From Talpa occidentalis (lineage: Eukaryota; Chordata; Mammalia; Eulipotyphla; Talpidae), in the NCBI RefSeq assembly GCF_014898055.3, contig NW_023601543.1, positions 61,455,782 to 61,519,781 of the forward strand: a stretch of DNA of 64,000 nt. The letters run 5' to 3'. The position numbers and the translations under genes are program-made. The notes under the pieces were generated by a model. The model was not told where the DNA came from, made no database searches, and saw only the letters and a list, made by a program, of their open reading frames with translations. Below, piece by piece: positions 21,373 through 34,401 of this stretch (its first letter is position 1; each line of letters begins with the position of its first letter).

Positions 21373-23645
21373 ACTTCTTGTTTGGTCCTTTGGTAGTATG
21401 CAGATGTCAGAAGTTATGACACTAACTGGTGAAGTGTATTGTTTCTCCCTAGTTATTGTTTTCAAAAATCACATTTGCATTTTTCAAGGTATAGTTCATT
21501 TGTCCTCAATAATACTGACAAGATTGAGTGTTCTTTTGCTGTGTTCTTTTGTGGAGATAATGTACAATATTTTGAATGTCACTAAAAGATTGTGAGTATT
21601 GAGAAAATTTGTCATATTATCCTATTTATTCACCATAAGATATTTGCAGGTATCTATTCAAGGGAGGAAGACAATCTCCTATAGTTAAACTGTGATTTCT
21701 GTAAGTTTCCAGGTAATGTTGATGGGTTTCAATATGATATAATGACAAGGGCATTTGCATACCTGCAGGTACAGTGAGACCTGTACTAAGCACATTTCCC
21801 ACAAATGTTTTTCAGAACATGCAGAGAGATCACAATGACATATTTAAGGTACTGAATGAGAGACATTGCTGGTGTTGAGGTGAGTGGAGATATGGGCCTA
21901 CAGCATAATACAGACTCTCTGTTCTTCACATGTGTGGTATGGGGTGATGGTTTCTTATACACTTCTGTAACCTTGATTTTGTTTCAGATATTCAGGTAAG
22001 AAATGAAGATGTCCCTACCAATTCTACACTGAGTTTTTCCTTTGTGTATTTACAGGAAATTTTATTTTTATACCTGTAATTTTTATATATTGGCAAGTAT
22101 GTAGGAGTTTATGATTTTTACCATCTCAATATTTTCTGAAAAATATTTACATTTCTTCAGTGTGTAAATGAAGCTTTTCTGATAAGTCTTTTTTTTAAGA
22201 TTATTTATTTATTTATACAAGCACTGGGTACAGTCAGAAGCACTGGAGCGTGAGAGAAATCACCAGAGCCAGAAAGAGGAGCAGAACAGGCAAACTGACG
22301 AAGTACACTGCTGAGGGGAGCAGTGGGCATCAGGAGAGGTCTGCATGCCATGTGGGACCCTCGCCCGGTGGCTGGGGATCGAACTGGCGCTGCAGAGGCT
22401 GCGTGCAGCTTCACAACCCAGCGCTCAATCTCTGCGCCACCGGGGAGGCCGCCTTTCTGATAGGTCTTGATCTTGCCAACTGCAAGTGTCCTGGTAAAGA
22501 TGTTATTTCATACTGACAAAGTGAATATTATTGCTTAGAGTTGTCCTGGTAGACATTTCATAATATCTTTATAGATCTTGTCAAGACATCACAGTGGACC
22601 CAGTACTGTTCATGAGTAAAGGACCTTCCTGTGATGCAGGTAAGTAATGTAGTGGGAATAAAATAGAGAATAAATATATCATTGAATTTTCAGATTCCTG
22701 TGAGTTATAATGTTTTCCCTAATGGTTGTTGTTATCATGTTCTTTTGAAGGTGGTCTATAGGAAATGGTAGCCTTTCACAAATCCATAGACCAAGACAGT
22801 TTTCTGTCTTTTTATAAATGTGCCATTTATCCCTGGTCTGTTGTCATATTCAGGTAATTATCATGATGTGCACAACAAAAAATATTAACCTATCATTTTT
22901 CTCTATCTTTAAGAAATAATTTCTGTTTATAAATGGGTCTTTGTCATATTTAGGTAATTTCAGTGATGATCCCAACCATGCAATAACCAAGAAAATTTTG
23001 CAGGTGTCCAAGAAAATATGTTGCCATATTTGACATTGGTCTTTCCTTGGATTACTGCAAATATTCAGGTACGATCAGAGTTGTCTTACTGAAGGGCCTA
23101 TCTGTGGGCTTCTTAATATGTCACCTTTTGTCATCTAGACATATATACATGTGATTTTCAGATTCCCTTCTGAATTCAACACGAATTTAGCGGCTGTAAA
23201 GAGTACATTCCTGGTCTCCAAGCAAGTGATGCTCAGCGCCTTCATCACATCAGACCATCTGATCTTCAGATACATAGGTGAGTGAGTATGGCGTTCTCAG
23301 CACAGTGTTAGCCTGTTGTTTTCAAGGGTCCAAATAAGTTTGATCTTCATATGCAGGAATGAGGTTGTTTTAGAGCAGGTGTTAATTATATAAATGTCAA
23401 TAATGATGGTTTCAAGACCCAATATATTAACATTTATTGTATGTATTCTGTTCAAATTTAGTTTTACCTAAACAATGTTTGCAAGCTTGGGATGTTATTG
23501 TCTTCTTATTTAGGCAGTATTCATTTTATCCACCCATGGTGATAGATGAGTATGCAGATGTCAAAGTAATTCATCTAATTGTTCTTCACATTTTTATCCA
23601 TGGGACTCTTGTATGTATCCTTTCAGGAGAGGATGGTATCTCTTA
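21373..23645 (+). repeat. Array unit 5 (C-D-E-F-G-A, ends abruptly)
   Basis: C at 21,630, D at 21,825, E at 21,988, F at 22,545, a doubled start of G (22,850 and 22,915-23,095) and A at 23,255. After GAGAGGATGGTATCTCTTAA (about 23,629) the text jumps directly to a G-tail (TATTCAGGTAGAATCAGTGC, 23,649), skipping B to F. A SINE lies at 22,189-22,450. Confidence 0.8.
22189..22450 (-). mobile_element. tRNA-derived SINE
   Basis: Full-length antisense copy with imperfect target duplication CTTTTCTGATAAGTCTT (22,174) and CCTTTCTGATAGGTCTT (22,452). Confidence 0.93.
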
Positions 23646-25850
23646 AGAGTATTCAGGTAGAATCAGTGCAGTCATAATGAAGGTAGTGTCTGGTGTTTCT
23701 AATAAGACAATCTGGAATTTAGACATATATACTGTGATTTTTAGGTTGTTTTCTAATACCATTATAAATGTAATCATTATTAAATGAGAACATTTCTGGT
23801 ATCCGGACAAAGTTACATTCAGCACCTACATCACGTCAAACCATCTGATCTTCAGAAACCTAGGTAATTGAGGATGGTGTCCTTAGCACAGCTTTTTTGC
23901 AAGTTTTCATGGTAAGTTCTTTATCATATACACATATGAGATTATTTTACTGAGGGTCTTATTTACATACATTGCAATAGCTATGTTTTCAAGATACAAT
24001 AAATCAATTTTTATTGTATGCATTCTGTTCAAATTTAATTTCACCCAAGCAATCATTGTAAGTTTGTGCTGGTATGTTATTTGTGTTTAGAAAGTATTCA
24101 TTTTATACACTCATGGTGATAGATGAGTAATCAGAGCAGAGATCAAAGTAATTCATCCCATTGTTCATCACATATTTATCCATGGGACTCTTGTAGGTAT
24201 CCCTTCAGGAGAGGGTGGAATCTCTAAGGAGTTTTAACTTTAAATTCTTAAGGTTACACAGGTGACATTGATGATTCTCAAAATTATACAGTTGTCCAAT
24301 GGAATTTTCAGATATCCTGATGATTTAAGATTTATACTAATGTGATATTCCACAAAATTTTTTCAGGTTCATTTGAAAACAGTTTGGAGATCCTATCAAA
24401 GGTACTCATGAAACACGTAGCAGGTATCAGGTTAAGTTTTGATGTGGGCCAACCCTCATCACAGATCACGTGACCTTCATACATGTAGGTAAGTGTTGAT
24501 GGCATGTTTATTTGCAAGTAACCTGTTCAGATCTTAGGTGGTACACAGGCATGCAAATATGTGTTCATACAGATATTTTATATTTCCCAAGTGTTTTCAA
24601 GAATCACAATTTGCCTAGTTTTTGGTGATTTTAAGTTAATTTATCAATGATTATACTAATAAACATGAGTTTTTGTGTTGTACTTCTTTAGAGATTATAT
24701 ACTTTTTTATTGTCATGACAGATTATGAGTTCTCATATAGTTTGTCATACTTATTAATCCTGTTTATTAACCATAGATAAATTGCAGGTATCCCTTCAAG
24801 GAAGGAAGGCCTATCTTAGACTGTTAACCCCTGAGGTCTGCAATTATGCAGTTAATATTGATGTTTCCCACAGTGATAGTGTAACAATGGAATTTGTAGA
24901 ATTGCTGGTGTAATGAGACCTGTACCGAGCACACTTCCCACAATTATTTTTCAGGACATCCAAGAGATCACAGTGAGCATATTTAAGTTACTTAAAGAGA
25001 GACATTGCTGGTATTGAGGTAAGTGAGGATGTGGGCCAGCAGCACAACACAGGCTATCTGACCTTCATATATATGGTATGAGGTGATGGTGTCCTAAAAG
25101 ATTCTGTAATTTGATTTTGTTGCAGATATTCAAGTAAGAAATGATGGTGTCCCTACCAATTCAACACTGAGGTTTTCCTTTGAGAATTTAAAGGAAAATT
25201 TATTTTTATACCTATGTGTTTTATATATTGGTATGTGTATAGGAGTTTTTTTCTCCATCTCAATATTTTCTGCACAGTGACTACATTTCTTCAGTGTTCA
25301 AATGATGTTTTTCTGAGAGGTCTTGACCTCACTTACTGCAAATGTCCTGGAAAGATGTTGTATCACAATGATCAAGTAAATATTATTGCTTAGAGTTGTC
25401 CTGGTAGATATTTCATAATATCTTTGTAGATTCTTGCCAAGTATCACAATGGACCCAATATTGCTCATGAGTGAAGTGCTTTTCTGCAATGCAGGTAAGT
25501 AATGATGTGGGAACAAATCATAGAATAGATCATGGAATCTTCAGAAATCAAAATGAGATATCTTTTCCTTAACAGTTGTTGTGATCATGTTTCCGTGAAG
25601 CTGTTCACATAGGAAATGGTAACCTTTACCAATTCCATGAACCATGAAATTTTTCTGTCTTTGTATAAAGTTGCTCTTTATCCCTGGATGTATTATCATA
25701 TTCAGATAATTAACATGATGTTACAAACCACAGCAATAATTATGGATATTTTGCAGGTATCCCCAAAAGAAATGTTCTTATATTTGACAATGGTCTTGTG
25801 CTTATTCAACAAATACTCAGGTAAAATCAGTACTGTCATAATGAAGGATG
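23646..25850 (+). repeat. Array unit 6, complete
   Basis: G-tail at 23,649, A at 23,843, TATCCATGGGACTCTTGTAG at about 24,178, B at 24,355, C at 24,770, D at 24,955, E at 25,122, F at 25,405 and G at 25,690-25,840. About 2.2 kb with no transposon. Confidence 0.87.
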
Positions 25851-28630
25851 TGTCTGAGAGCTTCTTAAAAGATCAACTTCTGTCATTTAGATGTATATCA
25901 TGTGATTTTCAGCATCCCTCCTGTAATCAATATGAACTTAGTGGTTGTTAAAGAAAACATTTCTGGTATCCCAGCTAAGGGATGCTCTGCACCTTCATCA
26001 CATCTGACCATCTGATCTTCAGATACAAAGGTAAGTAAGGATGGTGTCCTCAGCACAGTGTTAGCCTGTTGTTTTACAAGGATCCTATTAAGTTCATTCC
26101 TTATATGCAGGTATGAGTTTATTTTAGAGAGTTCTAAGTTAAATTCATTTCAATAATGATGTTTTCAAGACCCAGTGAATCAAATTTTATTGTATATATT
26201 CTGCTCAAATTTAATTTCATCCAAGCAATCTTTGTAAGCTTGAGATCTTATTGACTTCATGTTTAGAAAGTATTCATTTTATGCATCCATGCTGATAGAT
26301 GAGTGTGCAGATGTCAATGTAATTCAGCCCATTGTTCATCATCATGTTTTTATCCATGGGACTCTTATAGGTATTCCTTCAGAGAGAATGGAATCTCTTC
26401 AGAGTTTTAACCTTAGATTTCTACAGTTACACAGGTAACATTGCCGAGTCTCAAAATTATACAGTTGCCCAAAGAAATTTGGAGTATCCTGATGAAATAA
26501 GACTTATACTAAAGAGATATTCCACAAAATATTTTCAGGTTCTTTGAAGACTTCTTGGCAACCCTATCAAAGGTACTCATGAAATACATAGCAGGTGTTC
26601 AAGTAAGTATTGATGTGATCCAACCCTCACCCCTGATAACATGACCTTCATACATTTAGTAAGTGTTGACGTTAGAACTAACACCTTTATTGGCACGTTT
26701 CTTTGCAAGTAACCTGTTCAAATCCTTTGTGGTACACCAGTATGAGATGATGTACATTAACTCATGAAGATATCCTATATCTCCCTAACTGTTGTTTTCA
26801 ATTATCACATTTACCTTTCCTAACACAGTTAACTTGTTCTTGATAATACTAACAAGCATGAGTTTTTGCTGTGGCATTGTATAGAGAAAATGCAATTTTC
26901 TTCTGATTGTCTTTGACAGGTTGTGAGTATTAATTTAATTTGTCATATGTATTTTCCTTTTAATTAACCATGGAGTATTTTCAGATATCCCTTTAAGAGG
27001 AAAAAGACATATCTTAGACCCGCTGACCTCTGAGTTCTACAAAAATGCTGGTAATGTTTATATAGCACAGTGATATATATTGACAAGGGTATTACAGGTA
27101 TAATGAGATATTGACCAAGCATATTTCCAAAAAAACTGTTTTTCAGGACATCCACGAGATCACAGTGAGCCCATTTAGGCACTTACTGAGAACATTGCTG
27201 GTGTTGAGGTGAGTGGGGAATGTGGGCCTGAATTACAGAATAGACTTATCTGATCTTCAAATATATGGGTAAGAGGTGATGGTGCCCAAAATTCTTAGTC
27301 AGATCTTTGTTAGTATATATGTGTGAGAAGATGTACCATTAATTCATGCAATGTGTTATATGTCCCTAACTAATATGAATCACATGTGCCTTATTTATGG
27401 TATAATCTGCCTATGAGAGAATACTGACACCATCAGTTTTTGCTGTGCTTTTGTGGAGATACTGTACATTTCTTCTTAATGTCACTGAAAGATGTGAGTA
27501 CTCAGTTTGTCATATTGTCCTGTTTATTCACAATGGGATATTTGCAGGTATCCCTTCAAGGGAGGAAGACATATCTTCCTACAGTTAGCCTGTGAGTTCT
27601 GCAAATTTCAGGTAAAGTTGATGGGTCTCAATATGATATAGTGACAAGGGAATTTGCATACCTGTAGGTACAATGAGACCTGTACCAAGCACATTTCCCA
27701 CAAATGTTTATCAGAACATGCAGAGAGATCACAATGACATATTTACAGTACTGAGTGAGAGACATTGCTGGTGCTGAGGTATGTGGAGATATGGGCCTAT
27801 AGCATAAAACAGATTCTCTGCTCTTCACATATATGGTATGGGGTGATGGTATCCTAAATACTTCTGCAACCTTTATTTTGTTGTAGGTATTCAGGTAAGA
27901 AATGAAGGTATCCCTACCAATTCTACACTGAGGTTTTCCTTTGTGTATTTATAGGAAAATTTATTTTCATATCTGTGAGTCTTACATATATGCATGTGTA
28001 TAGGTGTTTATCATGCTTTTCCCCATCTCAAAATTTTCTATTATATGTCTATATTTCTTCAGTTTAGAAATGATGCTTTTCTGATAGGTCTTGACCTTGC
28101 TTACTGCAAGTGTGCTGGTAAGGACCTAATGTTATTAATGTATGAATATTATTGCTTAGAATTGATCTGCTAGACATTTCATAGGTTCTTGCCAAGACAT
28201 CACAGTGAACCCAGTATTACTCATGTGTAAAGGACCTTCCTGGGATGCCAGTAAGTAATTACGTGGGAATAAATCATAGAATAGATCATTGAATATCTTA
28301 TATATCTAATATCTTCAAATATCTTAGTAAGTATGATGGTTTCCCTAACAAACATGTTGTCATGTTCTTTTAAATTATTCAAGTAGAAAATGATAGCCTT
28401 TCACAAAATAGATAACCTATCATTTTTCTCTGTCTTTAAGAAATAATTTCTGTTTATAAATGGATGTATTGTCATATTTAGGTAATATCATTATGTTCCC
28501 AACCACAGCAATAACCATGAAAATTTTTCAGGTATTCCTAAAAGGAATGTTCTCAGATTGACATTGGTCTTGACCTTGGATTACTACAAATACTCAGGTA
28601 GAATCAGTACTGTCATATAAAAGGGCATGA
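25851..28630 (+). repeat. Array unit 7, with a 570-bp internal duplication of C-D
   Basis: A at 26,005, B at 26,525, C at 26,965, D at 27,145, then a second pre-C/C/D (27,300-27,780; C at 27,535, D at 27,715), E at 27,885, F at 28,165 and G at 28,460-28,610. Total about 2.77 kb, which equals one 2.2-kb unit plus 0.57 kb. Confidence 0.87.
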
Positions 28631-30790
28631 CTGAGGGCCTCTTAATAGGTCAATTTCTGTAATTTATACATATATCAAGTGATTTTCAGATTCCCTTCTG
28701 AAATCAAAATGAATTTAATGGTTGTTAAAGAAAACATTTCTGGTATCCCAGCTAAGTGACTCTGCACTGTCATCACAACCGACCATCTGCTCGTCAGATA
28801 CGAAGGTAAGTGAGGATGATTTTCTCAGCTCAGTGTTAGCCTGTCGTTTTGCAAGGGTCCTGTTAAGTTCGTTCCTCTTGCAACTAGGAGATTATTTTAG
28901 AGAGGGTCTTCGATACATGCAAGTCAGTAATGATATTTTCATGACCCATTGTTTCAACTTTTATTCTATGTATTCTGTTCAAATTTAATTTTACCTAAGC
29001 AATGTTAGTAAGCTTGAGATGTTACTGTCTTCTTGTTTACAAAGTAATCATTTTATACACCCCTGGTATATAAAACAGATGAATGTGCAGATATCAATGT
29101 AATTAATCCAATTATTCTTCACATTTTTATTCATGGGACTCTTGGAGGTATCCTTTCAGGAGAGGATGGTATCTCTTAAGAGTTTAACCTCAGATTACTA
29201 CAATTACACAGGTAACTGCCGAGTCTCAAAATTATACAGTTGCCCACAAAAATTTGAGGGATCCTGATGCATTAAGATTTATACAAAGGTGATGTTCCAC
29301 AAAATACATTTAGGTTCATTTGAAAACATCTTGGCAACCCTATCAGAGGTACTCATGAGATGCATAGTAGGTGTCCAGGTAAGTATGAATGTGGGCCAAC
29401 CCTCACCCCTGATCACATGACCCTCATACATTCAGGTAAGTGTTGATGTTGGAACTAACACCTTTATTGGCACATTTCTTTACAAGTAACCTGTTCATAT
29501 CTTTGATGGTACAGAGGTTTGGCATGATGTATATTAACTCTTGGTGATATGCTATATCTCCCTAACTATTGTTTTCAAAAATCACATTCATCTTGTTCAT
29601 GGTACAGTTAGCTTGTCCTTGATAATACTAACAACATGAGTTTTTGCTGTGTTTTTGTGTAGAGATAATGTACTTTTCTTATGATTGTCATTGATAGGTT
29701 GTGCGTGTTCCTGTAGTTTGTCTATTTATTTGTCCTGTCAAGTAACCATGGGGTATTGCAGGTATCCCTTCGAGGGAGGAAGACATGTCCTAGACCACTA
29801 ACCTCTGAATTCTGCAAATGAGCAGGTAATGTTAATGGTTCATTATATCATATATTGACAAAGGTATTGCACTTATAATGAGACTTGTATCAGGCACATT
29901 TCTCACAATTGTTTTTCAGGACATCAAGAGACCACAGTGAGTCTGCTTAGGTAACTTTTTTGAACATTGCTGGTGTTGAGGTAAATGGAGATGTGGGCCT
30001 GAACCACAGTTCAGACTGTCTGATCTCACATACATGGTATGAGGTGATGGTGTCCTATACACTTTTATAACCTTGATTTTGTTTCAGGTATTCAGGTAAG
30101 AAATGATGGTGTGCCTACCAAGTTCTAGACTCAGGGTTTTTTGTGTGAATTTAAAGTAATATTTATTTTTATAACTGTGTGTGATAAATGTTGGCATGTG
30201 TACAAGTGTTTATCATGTTTTTCCTACCTGAATATATTCTAGATGATCTCTCCATTTCTGCATTGAATTAATGATGCTTTTCTGATTGGTCTTGACCTCT
30301 TCTTACTGCAAGTAGTCTCATAATGATGTTACTTCATAAGGGCATTTGAATAATATTGTTCAGAGTTGTCCTGGTAGACATTTCATAGTATCTTTGTAGA
30401 TTCTTGTCAAGACATCATAATGGACCTAAGATTGCTCATGACTATAGGGTCTTCCTGGTATCCTAGTAAGTAATGATTTGGGAATAAATCCTACAATAGA
30501 TCATTGAACCTTCATGTAGCTTAGTGAATTATGATGGTTTCCCTAGCAATTGTTCTTATCATGTTTCTTTGAAGCTATTCAGGTAAGAAATGGTAGCCTA
30601 TTTGCTCTTTATAATTGGGTGTATTGTTATATCCAGGTAATTATCATGATGTTTCCAACCACAGCAGTAACCATGGAAATTTTGCAGGGGTCCCTTAAAG
30701 GAATGTTCTCATATTTGACAACAGTCTTGACATTGAATTACTACAAATATTCAGGTAAAATCAGTGCAGTCATAATGAAGGGAGCGTCTG
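28631..30790 (+). repeat. Array unit 8, complete
   Basis: A at 28,780, B at 29,300, C at 29,745, D at 29,920, E at 30,083, F at 30,370 and G at 30,625-30,780. About 2.16 kb with no transposon. It contains CAGGTAAGTATGAATG (29,377) and CAGGTAAGTGTTGATG (29,435). Confidence 0.88.
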
Positions 30791-32832
30791 GGGGCCTCTT
30801 AATAAGTCAACTTTTGACATTTAGACATGTATCGTGATTTTCAGGTTCTTTTCTAAGAACATAAACTTAGTCATTAAATGAGAATATTTCTGGTATCCAG
30901 GATAAGTGACATTCTGCACTGACATCACATCAAGCCATCTGGTCTTTAGACACCTAGGTAAGTGAGGATTGAGGATGGTATCCTTAGCATATTTTTTTTT
31001 TTGCAGTTTTGCTGTTAATTTCCTTCCTCATATGCATGTATGAGCTTAATTTACTGAAGATCTTATTTACATACATGTCAATAGTGATGTTTTTAAGACC
31101 CCGTATATCAACTTTTATTTTGTGTATTCTGTTCAAATTTAATTTCACCCAAGAAATCTTTGTGAGCTTGTTCATCACATTTTTATCCATGGGACTCTTG
31201 TGGGCATATCCTTCAGTAGATGGTGAAATATCTTAGGACTTTTAACCTTAGATTTATATAGTTACACAGGTAACATTACTGAGTCTCAAAATTTTACAGT
31301 TGCCCGATGGAATTCACAGATATTCTGATGATTTAAGATTTATACTAATGTGATATTCCTCAAAAAAATTTTCAGGTTCATTTACAGACAGCTTGGTGAT
31401 CCTATCAAATGTACCCATGAAATACACAGCAGGTATCAAGGTAAGTTTTGATTTGGGCCAACCCTCATCACAGATCATGTGACCTTCATACATATAGGTA
31501 AGTGTTGATGCTATAACTAACGTCATTATTGCCATGTTTGTTTTCAAGTCACCTGTTCAGATCTTTGGTGGTATACAGGTATGTGATGATGTGACATTAA
31601 CTTATACAGATATTTTATATCTCCCTAGTGTTTTCAAGAATCACATTTCCTTAGTGCGTGGTGATTTTAAGTTAATTTGTCAATGATCATACTAACAAAC
31701 ATGAGTTTTTGTCTTGGTCTTCTTTAGAGATAATGTGCTTTTCTTCTGATTGTCATTGACAAGCCTGTCAATGTTCATGTATTTTGTTATACTTATCAGT
31801 GCTGTTTACTAACCATAGATTAATTGCAGGTACCCCTACAAGGGAGGAAGACCTATCTTACACCATTAATCTCTGAGTTCTGCAATTGTGCAGGTAATGT
31901 TGATTTTTTTCAGAGTGAGATAGTGACAATGGTATAGCAGGCGTAATGAGACATATACCAAACACTTTTCCCACAAATGTTTTTCAGGATACCCTAGAGA
32001 TCACAGTAAACGTACTTAGGTACTTTGTGAGAGACATTGTACTGAGGTAAGTGAGGATGTGGGTCTAAATCACAACATAGACTATCTGACCTTCATATTT
32101 GAGGATAGGTCATTGGTGATGGTCATCCAAGCCATTCTGTAACCTTGATTTTATTGCAGGTATGCGGGTAAGAAATGTTGGGTCCCTCTCAATTAAAAAA
32201 AAAAAATAACAGCGTTTCCTTTTTTTCTATTACAGTGTTTTCCTTTTTTCTATTCTATTATTAGGGGTTTCTGTGTGCAGTTATTAATCATGTTTTTTCC
32301 CACCTTAGTCCTTTCAGTAGGTTGCTGTATATGCACAGTGAGGACATGATGCTCTTGTGACATCATTTTTTTCCTTGGATTCCTGCAACTCTCCTGGTAA
32401 AGATACTGTTTCATAGTGATCAAGTGAACAATTATATGTATAGTTTTCCTGGTACAAATCTTTTTCCTTTAACATATGTTCAATAATATCTCTTTCATGT
32501 TTCTTTCAAGGAATCATGATGAACATAACATTGCTCATTAAGGGATCTTTGCTGGTATCCAGATAAATAACAATTGAACCTTAACCAAAGCACAGTCCAT
32601 CTGATCTCCTGATATCTAAGTGATGAAAATGTCCCTGGCACTTGTATTAACATGGTTTTATTTGCAAGCACTCAGGTAAGAAAAATAGATTCTTTGCCAG
32701 TTCCAGAAAATGTGAGTTTTCATTTTTTATATTTTAGAGAAAAATGTTGTTTATCCTGAGAATGTTGAATAGCTTTCCAAATATTTATCATGTTCGTAAT
32801 CACAGCTGAGACCATGGAAAATTTGAAGGTAT

Positions 32833-33104
32833 TTGTTATTAAGATTCATTTTATTATTTATGCATACAAGAGCTGGGGTGTAGGACAGAGGTGCAAGGGT
32901 TGAGAAGATTCACCAGAGACAGAGTAAAGAGCATAACAGGCAGATTGACTGAAATACACTGCTGAGAGGAGCAGCAGGCAAGACAGGAGAGGTCTGCTGC
33001 ACCATGAGAGTCAGCTCCCTGGCCGAGAATCAAACTCGTGCTGCAGTGGCTGCTGATAGCTTCGTAGTGCTGAGACTTAACCCCTTGTGCCACCAGGGAG
33101 GCCC
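32833..33104 (-). mobile_element. tRNA-derived SINE, second subfamily
   Basis: Antisense full-length copy. AATTTGAAGGTATT before it and AATTTGGAGGTATT after it form the target duplication. Confidence 0.92.
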
Positions 33105-33120
33105 CAATTTGGAGGTATTA

Positions 33121-33398
33121 TTTTTTTAAAGATTTATTTATTTATACATACAAGAACTGGGATATAGACCAGAGGTGCAGGGGGTGAGAGGATTCACCAG
33201 AGAATGTGGGGCACAGAACAGACAGATCTACTGAAATACACTGCTGAGGAGAGCAGCAGGGGAGACAGGAGAGATCTGCTGTGCCATGTGGATTGCTCCT
33301 TGGCTGGCTAGGGTTCGAACTCCTGTTACAGTGGCTGGTGAGAGCTTGATAGCTTGATAGTGCTGTGTCTTTAACCCCTATGCCACCAGCGAGGCCCC
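33121..33398 (-). mobile_element. tRNA-derived SINE, tandem neighbour
   Basis: A second antisense SINE starting only 16 bp after the previous one, flanked by GGAGGTATT on both sides (33,111 and 33,400). The same target site was therefore used twice. Confidence 0.92.
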
Positions 33399-33429
33399 TG
33401 GAGGTATTTTGTTACAAAATATACATTTT

Positions 33430-33656
33430 TTAAGTTACATGTTTATTAAATGCAGCAATCAAACAGATAGGTTCTATAATAGAAAAAAAAATCTGACTGG
33501 TTGAAAATACATTTTTTTTCAATCAGTTGATTTGCGTTTAACTTGGGGGTTACTTCCATTTCTTTTTTTTTGTGTGACTTCTTTCTATACCTTTGATACC
33601 AGTCCTTTGTCAGACATATGATATGCAACTATTTTCTCCCATTCCATCGGGTGTCT
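33430..33656 (-). mobile_element. Old L1 fragment
   Basis: Minus-strand ORF2-like text (antisense TACCAGTCCTTTGTCAGACA and TTTTCTCCCATTCCATCGGG at 33,597-33,652). It differs from the younger L1s here and is interrupted by one of them at GGGTGTCTTTTT. Confidence 0.55.
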
Positions 33657-34301
33657 TTTTTTTTTTTCTTTTTTTTCTTTAAATATTTTATTTTGTATAA
33701 TTCTTACATCTTTTTTCATCTTTGCACAATGTATGCATTTTCGTTTTGGTTATATTCCCCATACAATTGCACCTCCCCCCTTATTTTGACTCTAGTCCTT
33801 CCTTTCCCTGCCCCTGCCTGCCCCCCCCACACAGTGTGTCTCTGGTTTATAGTTGCTTGTTGATTTTGATTTTTACTTTGTATTGATTAGTCTTTTTCCT
33901 GATCTCTTATATAGGTTTTCTAAATTCCTGCTATGAGTGAGACCATTCAGTATTTTTTTCTTTCTGACTTATTTCACTAAGCATGATCCCTTCTAGCTGC
34001 ATCCATGTTGTTGCAAACTGCATGTGTTTATCTTTTTTGATTGCTGAGTAATATTCCATTGTGTATATGTACCACATCTTCTTGATCCAGTCATCTATTT
34101 TTGGGCATTTGGGCTGTTTCCAAAGCTTAGCTATTGTAAACAGTGCTGCTATAAACATAGGGGTGCAGGTGCTCTTTGGAATGGATGTTTCTGTGTCCTT
34201 TGGGTAAATACCTAGGAGTGGAATTGCTGGATCATATGGAAGCTCTATCTTTAGTAGTTCAAGAAATCTCCACACAGCTCCCCATAGTGGTTGGACCAGT
34301 T
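33657..34301 (-). mobile_element. LINE-1 3' end, antisense
   Basis: Poly-T, then the L1 3' UTR (TTTGCACAATGTATGCATTT) and an unbroken minus-strand ORF2 C-terminal segment of 114 codons (34,275 to 33,931) containing YTMEYYSAIKKDKHMQFATT. Truncated at CCCATAGTGGTTGGACCAG. It is among the least damaged L1 pieces in the window. Confidence 0.9.
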
Positions 34302-34401
34302 AACCTGACAATGGTCCTGACGTGAAATACAGCAAATATTTAGGCAGAGTTTATGATGTTGTAATGATGAAGGCTATTGGTAGGTTTGCTAGTGTAGAAT
34401 A

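Larger units (their letters stand above)
30791..34401 (+). repeat. Array unit 9, last unit, with SINEs and L1 in block G
   Basis: A at 30,935, B at 31,370, C at 31,810, D at 31,990, E at 32,155 (diverged, TATGCGGGTAAGAAATG) and F at 32,470. Block G starts at 32,755, is interrupted at about 32,830 by two SINEs and an L1, and resumes at 34,302-34,390 (CTGACAATGGTCCTGACGTG). It is more diverged than units 6-8, as is common for edge units of tandem arrays. Confidence 0.8.

Noticed and set aside
13999..34401. Protein-coding exons suggested by many GTAAGT donors and TGCAG acceptors
   Set aside because: All frames between the sites are short and full of stops in every unit; the motif spacing follows the repeat, not codon structure.
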